Source: Saccharicrinis sp. UBA6048
GTDB taxonomy: Bacteria; Bacteroidota; Bacteroidia; Bacteroidales; Marinilabiliaceae
Length of the DNA: 32,181 nucleotides
Direction of reading: 5' to 3'
Assembly: GCA_002429115.1 (NCBI GenBank)
Contig: DIYS01000249.1
Coordinates: forward strand, 1 to 32,181
In this document: positions 1 through 8,149 of the stretch, piece after piece
Position numbering within the stretch: position 1 is the first letter of the stretch
How the letters are laid out: each line of letters starts with the position of its first letter
Program-made: the position numbers and the translations under genes
The notes under the pieces: generated by a model
What the model saw: the letters and a program-made list of their open reading frames with translations, nothing else
Database searches by the model: none
What the model was told of the DNA's origin: nothing

Positions 1-100
1 AACCGTCACCCGGAGAACCTTACGTTATATCCACAGAAATATGATGTCATCTAGTATTATATATATATCCAAAACAGAAATAATATAGTTGGATAATACC

Positions 101-130
101 AAAAAAGCGCACCCTAAGGCACGCTTTTTA
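101..130 (-). terminator. Rho-independent terminator of the 2-oxoacid oxidoreductase operon
   Basis: Read on the minus strand, an A-rich arm and GCGTGCC pair, with two G-U wobbles, with GGTGCGC across a TTAG loop, followed by a run of six T. It lies about 20 bases after the stop codon of the last operon gene. This is seen in sequence and fits an intrinsic terminator. Confidence 0.8.
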
Positions 131-150
131 TATTATAAGTCAATCGAAAT

Positions 151-705
151 TTATTCAACCAACGAAACTTCTTTGATAACCTCACCACCACGAACGATTG
201 CTTTTTCGTTCATAGGGATTAAGTGATGGTGACGCTCTGGTAGTGACTTTTTCAAACCAGCCACCACATTTTCCATTTTCACAATAGGCTTCACTTGCAA
301 GTAACCACCCAAAACAATCATGTTGAAAGTTTTAACAGCATGCATACGAGCTGCCTCATCTGTTGCATCTACACGATAGATGTTAATATCAGTACGCTCC
401 GGATGACGAGTAATACCATTACCATCATAAATTAAGGTACCACCTGGCTTCACGTCTTTCTCAAACTTATCCATTGACTGCTGGTTAAGAATGATCGCAG
501 TATCATATTCGTGTAAGATTGGTGAACTGATACGGTCTTCGCTCAAAATAACAGTCACGTTAGCTGTACCACCACGCATTTCTGGTCCGTAAGCTGGCAT
601 CCATGACACTTCCATATCTTGCATAACACCTGAGTAAGCCAAAATCTTACCCATTGAAAGTACGCCCTGTCCACCAAATCCGGCTATAATTATTTCTTCT
701 TTCAT
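151..705 (-). CDS. 2-oxoacid:ferredoxin oxidoreductase, gamma subunit
   Basis: The 184-residue protein matches the gamma (catalytic-domain III) subunit of pyruvate/2-oxoacid:ferredoxin oxidoreductases. It has the N-terminal Rossmann-like GFGGQGV motif (residues 9-15) and the family stretch PAYGPEMRGGTAN (about residues 38-50). The length is normal for a stand-alone gamma subunit. It is the last gene of a four-gene operon read delta-alpha-beta-gamma, 28 bases after the beta gene, and is followed by a terminator. With the other subunits it would oxidatively decarboxylate a 2-oxoacid to an acyl-CoA in the cytoplasm and reduce ferredoxin. The substrate cannot be read from this subunit. The alpha subunit points to branched-chain 2-oxoacids. 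Confidence 0.93.
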   Translation of the reverse strand: MKEEIIIAGFGGQGVLSMGKILAYSGVMQDMEVSWMPAYGPEMRGGTANVTVILSEDRISSPILHEYDTAIILNQQSMDKFEKDVKPGGTLIYDGNGITRHPERTDINIYRVDATDEAARMHAVKTFNMIVLGGYLQVKPIVKMENVVAGLKKSLPERHHHLIPMNEKAIVRGGEVIKEVSLVE

Positions 706-733
706 TTTTTCAATTTTAAAAGATTAAACCGAA

Positions 734-1498
734 CTACTCGTCCTTGATGTCACCAAGAGGGTAGTAAGGGAACATGTTTTCTTCCATCCATTCATTGGCT
801 TTAACTGGTGTCATTTTCCAACCAGAGTTACAGTTTGACACAACCTCAACCAATGAAGTACCCTTATTAGCCAACTGATTTTCGAAAGCCTTACGCAATG
901 CCTTCTTTGTTTTACGCACGTTACCAGCTGTATGAACGGACTGGCGAGTCACGTAACAAGTACCTGGTAATTGAGCCAGGATTTCAGAAATTTTGATTGG
1001 CTCACCATCATGGCTTACGTCACGTCCGTGAGGACATGTTGAAGCAGCCATACCTGGCAGAGTTGTTGGTGCCATCTGTCCACCTGTCATACCGTAAATA
1101 CCATTGTTAATGAAAACCATTACAATGTTTTCGCCACGGTTACAAGCATGAATCGTTTCAGCTGTACCAATGGCCGCCAAGTCACCATCTCCCTGGTAAG
1201 AGAATACGCTCTTTTCCGGCATTAAACGCTTAACTGCTGTAGCCAATGCTGGTGCACGACCGTGAGCAGCCTGCTGCCAGTCAATCTCTAAAAAGTTATA
1301 TGCTAGTACGGAACAACCTACCGGTGCAATACCAATGGTTGAATCCTGAATACCCATTTCTTCTATTACCTCAGCAATCAGCTTATGAACTGTACCATGG
1401 CCACAACCTGGACAGTAGCTTAAATCGTTATCAGAAAGAACTTCAGTCCTTTTATAAGTAACGTTCTCAGGTTTTATAATTGTATTAATATCTGACAT
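734..1498 (-). CDS. 2-oxoacid:ferredoxin oxidoreductase, beta subunit (thiamine diphosphate-binding)
   Basis: The 254-residue protein has the CPGCGHG motif (C29 and C32, [4Fe-4S] ligands in this family). It also has the thiamine-diphosphate signature GDGD (103-106), ending about 26 residues later in NN (131-132), followed by GIYGMTGGQ. These mark the beta subunit that carries TPP and an iron-sulfur cluster. An AGGAGG Shine-Dalgarno (1506-1511 on the minus strand) sits 7 bases before the ATG and abuts the alpha stop codon, so the start is secure and translation is likely coupled. It forms the active site with the alpha subunit. Family membership is firm; the substrate is inferred. Confidence 0.95.
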   Translation of the reverse strand: MSDINTIIKPENVTYKRTEVLSDNDLSYCPGCGHGTVHKLIAEVIEEMGIQDSTIGIAPVGCSVLAYNFLEIDWQQAAHGRAPALATAVKRLMPEKSVFSYQGDGDLAAIGTAETIHACNRGENIVMVFINNGIYGMTGGQMAPTTLPGMAASTCPHGRDVSHDGEPIKISEILAQLPGTCYVTRQSVHTAGNVRKTKKALRKAFENQLANKGTSLVEVVSNCNSGWKMTPVKANEWMEENMFPYYPLGDIKDE

Positions 1499-1501
1499 CG
1501 C

Positions 1502-2584
1502 TTAACCTCCTATTAATTTTTGTTCAAGAGCTTCTACAACTTCACCTGGTGAATGCACTGAACCACCAAAACGACCAAAATGCTCAACTGGTACTTTTCC
1601 ATTAACAGCCAGTTTCACATCTTCCACCATCTGACCGGCACTCATCTCAACAGATAAAATACCTTTTACCTTTTCAGCATATTTCTGAATTGGATCAACA
1701 GGGAATGGATACAATGTGATTGGGCGAAGCATACCCACCTTGATCCCTTTCTCACGTGCTATCTCAACTGATTTTTGACAGATACGTGCACTTGAACCAT
1801 AAGCTACAATCAGGTATTCTGCATCATCACACATTGTTTCTTCAAACAGCACTTCATTCTCCTCAACCGCCTTGTACTTAGCCTGTAGCTTGTGGTTGAA
1901 TGCTTCCTGAACTGATGCTTCTAACTGTACAGAAGTAATGATGTTTTTAGCACGATCTTTTTTCTTACCAGTGGTTGCCCAAGGGTAGTTTTCCTCAATG
2001 TGCTCCATTGTCCAGCGAGGCTTAAACTCTTTAAGCTCTACTTTTTCCATCATCTGGCCAATAACACCATCCGACAAGATCATCACCGGATTACGATATT
2101 TAAACGCCAGATCAAAAGCCGTTTCAACAAAGTCAGCCATTTCCTGTACTGAAGCCGGTGCTAACGTAATTAACTTGTAATCACCATGACCACCACCTTT
2201 TACAGTTTGAAAATAATCCGACTGAGCTGGTTGAATTGTTCCTAAACCAGGTCCTCCTCGTACAACGTTTACTACAACGCAAGGTAGCTCTGCTCCAGCA
2301 AGGTATGTAATACCCTCCTGCATCAAACTCATACCCGGACTTGAAGAAGAAGTCATAACACGCTTACCACATCCGGCACCACCATATACCATGTTAATAG
2401 ATGCGATTTCACTTTCTGCCTGCAATACAACCATCCCGGTTGTTTTCCATGGCTGCTCGGCCATGAGGGTTTCCATTACTTCCGACTGAGGAGTAATAGG
2501 ATAACCAAAGTAACCATCCACACCTGCGCGGATAGCAGCTTCAGCAATCGCCTCATTACCTTTCATTAATTTTAATTCTCTCAT
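1502..2584 (-). CDS. vorB: 2-oxoacid:ferredoxin oxidoreductase, alpha subunit (VorB-type)
   Basis: The 360-residue protein has the alpha-subunit pattern: an N-terminal pyrimidine-binding region with YFGYPITPQSE (about 25-35), SSSSPGMSLMQEG, RGGPGLG and GGGHGDY, then a transketolase-C-like domain in the last 120 residues. The GGGHGDY stretch and the length resemble the 3-methyl-2-oxobutanoate (branched-chain) oxidoreductase subunit VorB rather than pyruvate or 2-oxoglutarate enzymes. That assignment is from family memory, so 2-oxoglutarate or aromatic 2-oxoacids stay possible. It lies 31 bases after the ferredoxin subunit gene and 3 bases before the beta gene. The neighbouring aminotransferase and ADP-forming acyl-CoA synthetase support an amino-acid-fermenting role. 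Confidence 0.88.
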   Translation of the reverse strand: MRELKLMKGNEAIAEAAIRAGVDGYFGYPITPQSEVMETLMAEQPWKTTGMVVLQAESEIASINMVYGGAGCGKRVMTSSSSPGMSLMQEGITYLAGAELPCVVVNVVRGGPGLGTIQPAQSDYFQTVKGGGHGDYKLITLAPASVQEMADFVETAFDLAFKYRNPVMILSDGVIGQMMEKVELKEFKPRWTMEHIEENYPWATTGKKKDRAKNIITSVQLEASVQEAFNHKLQAKYKAVEENEVLFEETMCDDAEYLIVAYGSSARICQKSVEIAREKGIKVGMLRPITLYPFPVDPIQKYAEKVKGILSVEMSAGQMVEDVKLAVNGKVPVEHFGRFGGSVHSPGEVVEALEQKLIGG

Positions 2585-2615
2585 GTGTGACTAAATTTCC
2601 TTTATGAGTTTTACA

Positions 2616-2852
2616 TTAAGCAGTAGCACCTGCCTTAGCGCGATAAACAGTAATACATGTATCGGGACAGATAATCCCGCAATTAGAACAACCGATACAG
2701 ACATCAGGATTTGCCATATAGGCGTAATGATACCCTTTGCCGTTAACTTCGGCCGCTAATTCAATTACCTTTGTGGGACAAACAGTTGTACAAACACCGC
2801 AGCCTTTGCACCTTACTGTATCTACCACAATTGCACCTTTTGCTTTTGCCAT
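2616..2852 (-). CDS. 2-oxoacid:ferredoxin oxidoreductase, ferredoxin-like delta subunit (2 x [4Fe-4S])
   Basis: This 78-residue protein has two CxxCxxCxxxC motifs (C15, C18, C21, C25 and C52, C55, C58, C62), each able to bind one [4Fe-4S] cluster. It is the electron-exit subunit that passes electrons from the TPP/FeS centre of the beta subunit to soluble ferredoxin or flavodoxin. As the first gene of the operon it probably sits directly behind a promoter (TAAATTTG element at 2878-2885). Separate delta, alpha, beta and gamma genes are the VOR-like four-subunit layout, unlike the single-chain pyruvate enzyme common in Bacteroidales. Confidence 0.93.
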   Translation of the reverse strand: MAKAKGAIVVDTVRCKGCGVCTTVCPTKVIELAAEVNGKGYHYAYMANPDVCIGCSNCGIICPDTCITVYRAKAGATA

Positions 2853-2877
2853 ATTATTGAGTCTTTAATAGATATTA

Positions 2878-2885
2878 CAAATTTA
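2878..2885 (-). promoter_or_regulatory. Candidate -7 promoter element for the 2-oxoacid oxidoreductase operon
   Basis: On the minus strand TAAATTTG matches the Bacteroidota -7 consensus TAnnTTTG exactly. It would place the transcript start about 20 bases before the ferredoxin ATG. No good -33 TTTG is seen at the expected distance, so this is a tentative call. Confidence 0.4.
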
Positions 2886-2924
2886 AACTTAAGCCTTCAA
2901 TTTACACATGACCAGTGTCAGTAT

Positions 2925-2955
2925 TAACCTGTCATATAGTTATATAGACAGGTTA
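2925..2955. repeat. 9-bp inverted repeat between the aminotransferase and the oxidoreductase operon
   Basis: TAACCTGTC (2925-2933) and GACAGGTTA (2947-2955) are perfect complements. The 13-base spacer can add a further TATA/TATA pairing. No T-run follows in the minus direction, so it is a poor intrinsic terminator. It lies just upstream of the candidate promoter at 2878-2885, where an operator could sit. Either role is inference. Confidence 0.55.
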
Positions 2956-2972
2956 TAAATTATTACAACAAC

Positions 2973-4292
2973 TTAAGCATTATGGGCATTAAAAGCCTCC
3001 AAACGTGCTTTCAGATCGTCAAATCGTTCTTTACCCGTTTGCGATACACACGCTCTTAAGCTCTCTTGCTTACTACCGGTTTTACCAAGTGTAATAGCAC
3101 TGATTCCGTAGTATAATAATTTCTCAAGCAACTCGCCACCTTTCAAATCTTTATAAGAAACTGTAAAGTAGAAACCATCAGCCAGAGGCTCGTCAATATC
3201 TTTGTCGTAAGTCAGATTAAAACCATTCGCCAGGAACAAATCTTTCATCACTTTACCACGCTCTTTATAATCTTCAACTTCTTTTAGGAAATTAAAGTCT
3301 CCGTCGTTAGCTGCTTTCAACATCGCTGCCAAAGCATATTGAGCTGAATGACAAGTTCCTGATGACAATGCATACAACACACGTGTTACCAATACCAAAC
3401 CGTACTTATCTACACCAAATCGCTCTTGCAGATTTTCGTATTTACGGTGGTACAACTTGTCAGACATACACGTTAAACTAATGCGCTGTCCGGCATAGCT
3501 AAATGCTTTTGAGCTGGAAATCAGCAATACATAATTGTCAGTATAGTGACCAACTGACACTTGGTATGGCGCTTCAAATGGCTTTGATAAATCGTTGCGG
3601 AAATCCATTGCAAAATACGCCAGGTCTTCCAAAACAACCACATCGTACTTAGTTGCCAATTCACCTATGATTCTCAGTTCAGATTCAGTGAAGCATACCC
3701 ATGTTGGGTTATTAGGGTTTGAATAAACAACAGAGTTAATCTTACCAGTCTTGAAATACGATTCCAACTTCTCACGAAGTGCTTCGCCACGGTAGTTATA
3801 AACATCAAACGATTCGTATTTATAACCTAAAACATCCAGTTGCTGCTTTTGAACCGGAAAACCAGGATCGATAAATAATAATGTATCTTTTTCCTTATCT
3901 AACTGACCACAAACTAAAAAGTTAGCGTATGACCCCTGCATAGAACCAACAGTTGGCACACAGCACTCTTCTGGAATATCAAGGTTTAGAAAAGCCTTAA
4001 CAAAACGGCTTGCTTCATACTTTAATGATTTAATACCTTCAAGCATTGGGTACTTTGAAGCCACTCCACTTTTTAGAGCTTCTATCTCTGCATTAGTAGC
4101 TACTTCTGATGGATCAAGGCCTGGAACACCCATTTCCATTCTGATAAACTTTTCGCCACTTTCTTCTTCAATATCGTTTACAATTGAAACAATCTCACGG
4201 ATTGTTGCATTATTCAAATCACCTATTTGGTACTTCGCCAGAACCTTATCTACGATCTGCGCATCAATTGGTGTACTATTCTTTACTTGCAT
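2973..4292 (-). CDS. PLP-dependent aminotransferase, class I/II
   Basis: The 439-residue fold-type-I aminotransferase has YSNPNNPTW (190-198), the PLP-phenol-binding Asp in LEDLAYFAMDF (D223) and the Schiff-base lysine in SSSKAFSYAGQR (K262). It would move an amino group between an amino acid and a 2-oxoacid in the cytoplasm. The substrate cannot be fixed by eye. Next to a VOR-type oxidoreductase and an ADP-forming acyl-CoA synthetase, branched-chain or aromatic amino acids are the natural guess. The ATG follows a purine-rich stretch rather than a clear Shine-Dalgarno. Only 42 bases separate it from the terminator of the upstream flavodoxin gene, so its promoter must be very compact, or some read-through occurs. 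Confidence 0.9.
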   Translation of the reverse strand: MQVKNSTPIDAQIVDKVLAKYQIGDLNNATIREIVSIVNDIEEESGEKFIRMEMGVPGLDPSEVATNAEIEALKSGVASKYPMLEGIKSLKYEASRFVKAFLNLDIPEECCVPTVGSMQGSYANFLVCGQLDKEKDTLLFIDPGFPVQKQQLDVLGYKYESFDVYNYRGEALREKLESYFKTGKINSVVYSNPNNPTWVCFTESELRIIGELATKYDVVVLEDLAYFAMDFRNDLSKPFEAPYQVSVGHYTDNYVLLISSSKAFSYAGQRISLTCMSDKLYHRKYENLQERFGVDKYGLVLVTRVLYALSSGTCHSAQYALAAMLKAANDGDFNFLKEVEDYKERGKVMKDLFLANGFNLTYDKDIDEPLADGFYFTVSYKDLKGGELLEKLLYYGISAITLGKTGSKQESLRACVSQTGKERFDDLKARLEAFNAHNA

Positions 4293-4333
4293 GTGTTTTT
4301 CTTTCTTGGAATCAAATACCTAATTATTCGAAA

Positions 4334-4360
4334 CAAAAAGGGTGGTACAAAGCACCACCC
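4334..4360 (-). terminator. Rho-independent terminator after the flavodoxin gene
   Basis: On the minus strand GGGTGGT (4354-4360) pairs perfectly with ACCACCC (4340-4346) across a 7-base loop and is followed by TTTTTG. It starts 13 bases after the flavodoxin stop codon. Confidence 0.9.
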
Positions 4361-4373
4361 AATATATAATATC

Positions 4374-4898
4374 TTAATATCCAAACTCGTTGACGAGTCG
4401 GCTAATCCAGTTACTTACGCGTACATCAGTTTTATCAGCTTCGTTGTCTTCATCAACCGGCAAACCTAAAAACTGACCATCTCTTACCCCTTCTGACTCT
4501 TCATAAGTATAACCTTCGACCGGGCAAAAACCTACAACTTCAGCTTCAGTTTTTTCTAAACGGTCGTATAACCATCCTAAAGCATCAACAAAGTGCTGAG
4601 GGTACTGAACATGATCGCCCAAACCATACATAGCCACTTTCTTGCCACTCCAGTTAATATCTCCAAATCCTGTAAGGAAATTATCCCAATCAGTATCTTT
4701 ATGTTCCGAGTCCCAATTGGTTTTACCAATGGTAGATACTCCAAATATTAACTTATCAAATCGATTTAATTCAGAAGCTTCGTAATTTTTAACCGGGATC
4801 AGTTCAACTTTATCTGTACCGAGCTTACTTTCAATCAAGCGAGCTACCTTACCAACACTTCCTAATTCAGGACCATAAAAAAGACCAACTCTAGACAT
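4374..4898 (-). CDS. Long-chain flavodoxin with altered phosphate-binding loop
   Basis: The start is placed at the ATG at 4898, giving MSRVGLFYG (174 residues). An in-frame ATG 36 bases upstream only adds a non-homologous tail. The body follows long-chain flavodoxins: KLIFGVSTIG, WDNFL, the second FMN loop in AMYGLGDHVQYPQHF (with the stacking Tyr), then VEGYTYEESEGVRDGQFLGLPVDEDN. The first loop reads GPELGSVGKVA where flavodoxins normally have T/S-x-T-G-x-T, so the usual hydroxyl ligands to the FMN phosphate are largely missing. It probably carries electrons to or from the ferredoxin-linked enzymes next door. It lies 72 bases after the membrane protein gene and may be co-transcribed with it. 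FMN binding is uncertain because of the loop. Confidence 0.85.
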   Translation of the reverse strand: MSRVGLFYGPELGSVGKVARLIESKLGTDKVELIPVKNYEASELNRFDKLIFGVSTIGKTNWDSEHKDTDWDNFLTGFGDINWSGKKVAMYGLGDHVQYPQHFVDALGWLYDRLEKTEAEVVGFCPVEGYTYEESEGVRDGQFLGLPVDEDNEADKTDVRVSNWISRLVNEFGY

Positions 4899-4970
4899 AA
4901 TTAATGTTTTTTTTGAAATTACTACAATATTCAAATATGCCCTTTTTAACCGACATATGCAACCGCTATG

Positions 4971-5675
4971 TTATCGCTTAGCAGCCTTACCACTTGCAAT
5001 GGCAAGCAATACGCCCAATACGATTCCTAACAGAGCTGCAAAAAGCACACGATATTCCGCCGGCATTAAAAAAGTAATGGTATGAGCAGGAATCCAGAAA
5101 AACGGGATCGTCTTTTTAAAGACAAAATTCCACTGCATTCCCCAGTCCATTTCTTTCATTATTGTTCCAAATTGAATTGGCTTTAACAGGCACATCATTT
5201 TACCGCCATTGGCCATGATGTGTGTATCTGTAATACGATGCAAAGTCATCATTACCGGCGCATAGATAAGGTTCATGGTTGCACTTATTGAAAATGCCAC
5301 TAACAGCTTAGACGCTGAGAATGGTTCTTTCATGGCCTGCATGGCTCCGTTCAGTCCCATTTTATCAAGGAAGATTGGAACACCAGTAGCAAACACTACA
5401 AATGCCAGCTTAATTGTCAATCCTAGTAATCCCCAGATAATTGCTCTTGGAATAACCCCAAAACCATCTGCAGAATATTTTCCGGTTCTGATTCGTAAGC
5501 CTATTACTTCACCTAAAGTTGCCAATATGGCAAACTTCAAGAAACTCATCACCATCGGATGGTTTAAGTTGAATGATTCATACCAGTTAAAAACCGGTTC
5601 ACTCAAAAAGAAAGGCAAGAAGCATACTACTACTGCTCCTAAAAATAAAATATCATTAATCGTTTTCTTACCCAT
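4971..5675 (-). CDS. Mpv17/PMP22-like integral membrane protein (tentative)
   Basis: The 234-residue protein has about five hydrophobic segments (about 8-26, 42-60, 75-100, 125-145, 205-228). The C-terminal segment reads WxPxHxxTFxxPxxxRxxxxxxxGxxxG. This resembles the Mpv17/PMP22 signature WPxxQxxNFxxVPxxxR, known from eukaryotic organelle membranes and also from some bacteria. The match is by eye and needs a profile search. No enzymatic motif is seen. It is the first gene of a likely two-gene unit with the flavodoxin and has an FNR-like site 169 bases upstream, so a role in low-oxygen conditions is possible. If it is not Mpv17-like, it is simply an uncharacterised inner-membrane protein. 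Confidence 0.6.
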   Translation of the reverse strand: MGKKTINDILFLGAVVVCFLPFFLSEPVFNWYESFNLNHPMVMSFLKFAILATLGEVIGLRIRTGKYSADGFGVIPRAIIWGLLGLTIKLAFVVFATGVPIFLDKMGLNGAMQAMKEPFSASKLLVAFSISATMNLIYAPVMMTLHRITDTHIMANGGKMMCLLKPIQFGTIMKEMDWGMQWNFVFKKTIPFFWIPAHTITFLMPAEYRVLFAALLGIVLGVLLAIASGKAAKR

Positions 5676-5843
5676 GACTGTGTTTTCATCATTACTTTAA
5701 ACGCCTTTAAATTACAATCAGATCATCCTACTCAAACTCACCTTGTCTCAACAAACTTTACAAGATAAGCCACTTATGCTCGTTACAATTTATTAGGCAG
5801 CACAAAAATAAAAGCTTTTTAATTTTTTATACTATCTGCGATA

Positions 5844-5857
5844 CTGATATTAATCAA
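5844..5857 (-). promoter_or_regulatory. Candidate FNR/CRP-family binding site
   Basis: On the minus strand TTGAT-TAAT-ATCAG differs from the FNR consensus TTGAT-N4-ATCAA at one position. It lies 169 bases upstream of the membrane protein start. No regulator gene of this family is in the window, so function is inferred only. Confidence 0.4.
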
Positions 5858-5965
5858 GTTTAATGCATTATTTCTTTAAATAGAGAGAATATGTAGATTT
5901 CACAGACTACATTTTTCACCTCAAACTCTTTATTAAGGATTTTTTTCTCTATTTAAAATAGCCCA

Positions 5966-6003
5966 ATAAAAAAGCCGGCCTCCATAAGAAGAGCCGACCT
6001 TTT
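5966..6003 (-). terminator. Rho-independent terminator of the acyl-CoA synthetase gene
   Basis: On the minus strand AAAGGTCGGCTC pairs, with small bulges, with GAGGCCGGCTTTTTT, ending in a run of six T. It begins about 25 bases after the stop codon at 6027. Confidence 0.85.
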
Positions 6004-6026
6004 CATCATTATCAATACACAAACAG

Positions 6027-8087
6027 TTACTTCTCAATCCGTATACGGGCATCAACGGCAACAATCTTTTCACCTTCTCCCAATAACGGATTTATATCCA
6101 TTTCTTTAATCTCAGGTGCGTGGCAAAGCATATTTGATAATCGAACAACAATCTCTGCGTATTTGTTCTCATCAATACCCTTCTGACCTCTTACACCTTC
6201 TATAATTTTATAACTTTTCAGACCGCGAATCATTTCCAATGCTTCTCCCTGGTTTAAAGGAGCCAAACCAGAACTCACATCTTTCAACACTTCAATAAAG
6301 ATACCACCCATTCCGCACAATACCATATGTCCAAAACCTGGCTCATAGGTTGCACCAACGAACAATTCCTTACCGCTTAACATTGGCTGAAGCATAACGC
6401 CTGTTGCATCGTCAATCTTCATCATGCGCTCAAACTCCGACTTAAGCTGTTCATCTGAATCTACATTCAGAACAACACCGCCTACATCCGACTTATGAAC
6501 AGGCCCTACCACCTTCATCACTACCGGATAATCAACTTCTTTAATTGCTGCTAATAAATCCTCAGCTTTATCGCTAACAAATTCCTTCACACGAGGAACG
6601 CCAGCTGCATCCAATAACTCCTGTACAACTTCAGGCGCTACATAACCATCAGCCTGAGCATCAATAATACGACGTACTGCCGCAACATCAACACCATCAT
6701 TATCAGCTTCAGCAACAACAGGCTTTGGTGTATTAAACACTTTAGTTACAGCATTACCGAACAATACTTCATCCGGGAAGTTAACATTACCCATATTGAT
6801 GAACATTTCAATATCATCCTTCACATTCACTACAGAAGGAAGAATTGGGTAAATAGGCTTCTTACACTCACGTATTTTTTGATCCAGTACTTTATAAACT
6901 TCTTCGTTACTGAAAAGACCCGGACTTCCGAATACAACTGCCATAGCATCGATGTGCTCAAAGTCATTCTCACAAGCATCAATGATATCACCTAACTGCT
7001 CTGCAGTACCTGTCGCCAGGAAGTCAATTGGGTTAGCCACACTCGATCCTGGGAATAACTTCTCTAATAAAGCATCAGCTTTTGGTCCTTCGATAGCAGG
7101 AACCTCAAGTCCACCATTAGACAATGCATCCGTTAACATTACTGCCGGCCCTCCAGCGTGTGTTATAATTGCTACATTTTTACCTTTCAATTCTTCAACC
7201 ATGAAAACAGCAGCAACATTTGCTAACTCTTCACGGCCATAACAACGAACAATACCTGCTTTTTTAAACAAGGCATCCACAGCTAAATCACTACTTGCCA
7301 AAGCACCTGTATGACTAGAAGCCGCACGGCTACCGGCATCAGAACTTCCTGCTTTAATTGCAGCAATCTTACAACCTTTATTAATTAATGAAGACGCGTG
7401 CTTCAACAGCTTTTGAGGATTATTCACACTCTCTAAGTACAGCAACTTAATTTTAGAGCTTTGTCCTTCCACATAGGTATTATCCATGTATTCCAACACT
7501 TCCTCAACACCAGTCTGAGCACTGTTACCTACCGAATAAACACTATTAAATTTAAGACCTTTTGCAACACCAGCCTCAATGATAAACACGGCTGTTGCAC
7601 CTGAACCAGAGATAAAATCAGCGCCCATTGGCTCCAATGCAGGAATAGGCGTAGTAAATACACTACTGTGATTTGTTGTCAGCACACCAACACAGTTAGG
7701 ACCGATCAAACATCCACCAACCTCATTAATAGTATCAACAATCTGATGCTCTAACTGAGCGCCTTCTTCGTTCTCTTCACTAAAACCAGCAGATATAATA
7801 ATAAAAGCTTTTGTTCCTTTTTGCTTGGCCAGTACTTCAACCGTTTGCGGGCAAAATTTAGCGGCAATTGCCAAAACTGCTAAATCAACATTCTCAGGTA
7901 AATCAGCTACATCTCTATAAGACTTGATACCCTGAACCTCATCACTCTTCAGGTTGGTAACATATAAATCACCTTTAAAGTTACCATCTACAATATTTTT
8001 AAGAATCTTACCGCCTGGCTTCATCACATCATCAGAAGCACCTACTACGACGATACTTTTAGGATTCAGTAATTGTTCGTTTATCAT
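6027..8087 (-). CDS. ADP-forming acetyl/acyl-CoA synthetase, fused alpha-beta
   Basis: The 686-residue protein joins the alpha and beta halves of NDP-forming acyl-CoA synthetase: a CoA-binding Rossmann domain (about 5-130, with VVVGASDDVMKPGG), succinyl-CoA-ligase-like domains to about 440, and an ATP-grasp domain (about 460-686). The phosphorylated His of the alpha half is in SSHTGA (H259). The second conserved His is in HKSDVGGV (about residue 530), so both phospho-transfer residues are present. Reaction: acyl-CoA + ADP + Pi gives acid + CoA + ATP. Next to a VOR-type oxidoreductase and an aminotransferase it would be the energy-saving last step of amino-acid fermentation, as in peptide-fermenting archaea. 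It has its own promoter and terminator. Confidence 0.93.
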   Translation of the reverse strand: MINEQLLNPKSIVVVGASDDVMKPGGKILKNIVDGNFKGDLYVTNLKSDEVQGIKSYRDVADLPENVDLAVLAIAAKFCPQTVEVLAKQKGTKAFIIISAGFSEENEEGAQLEHQIVDTINEVGGCLIGPNCVGVLTTNHSSVFTTPIPALEPMGADFISGSGATAVFIIEAGVAKGLKFNSVYSVGNSAQTGVEEVLEYMDNTYVEGQSSKIKLLYLESVNNPQKLLKHASSLINKGCKIAAIKAGSSDAGSRAASSHTGALASSDLAVDALFKKAGIVRCYGREELANVAAVFMVEELKGKNVAIITHAGGPAVMLTDALSNGGLEVPAIEGPKADALLEKLFPGSSVANPIDFLATGTAEQLGDIIDACENDFEHIDAMAVVFGSPGLFSNEEVYKVLDQKIRECKKPIYPILPSVVNVKDDIEMFINMGNVNFPDEVLFGNAVTKVFNTPKPVVAEADNDGVDVAAVRRIIDAQADGYVAPEVVQELLDAAGVPRVKEFVSDKAEDLLAAIKEVDYPVVMKVVGPVHKSDVGGVVLNVDSDEQLKSEFERMMKIDDATGVMLQPMLSGKELFVGATYEPGFGHMVLCGMGGIFIEVLKDVSSGLAPLNQGEALEMIRGLKSYKIIEGVRGQKGIDENKYAEIVVRLSNMLCHAPEIKEMDINPLLGEGEKIVAVDARIRIEK

Positions 8088-8149
8088 CTGTTTAATGTTT
8101 TGTTCATTCTACCTTCACAAGCTAATTTGAATGCAAATCATGCGCAAAC

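Larger units (their letters stand above)
5676..6026. other. 351-base intergenic region
   Basis: The stretch has no plausible gene. It contains an FNR/CRP-like palindrome (5844-5857), a long A/T-rich stretch (5800-5960) and the terminator of the acyl-CoA synthetase gene at the right end. The promoter for the membrane protein/flavodoxin pair must lie here, but no TAnnTTTG with a proper -33 was found. Confidence 0.6.

Noticed and set aside
1246..1461. Plus-strand ORF inside the oxidoreductase beta gene
   Set aside because: It is antisense to a gene with full family motifs and has no recognisable protein features.
5275..5700. 141-codon plus-strand ORF opposite the membrane protein gene
   Set aside because: It is a shadow of the opposite strand, with a composition unlike a real protein and no family resemblance.
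6952..7242. 96-codon plus-strand ORF inside the acyl-CoA synthetase gene
   Set aside because: It lies wholly antisense to a well-supported CDS.
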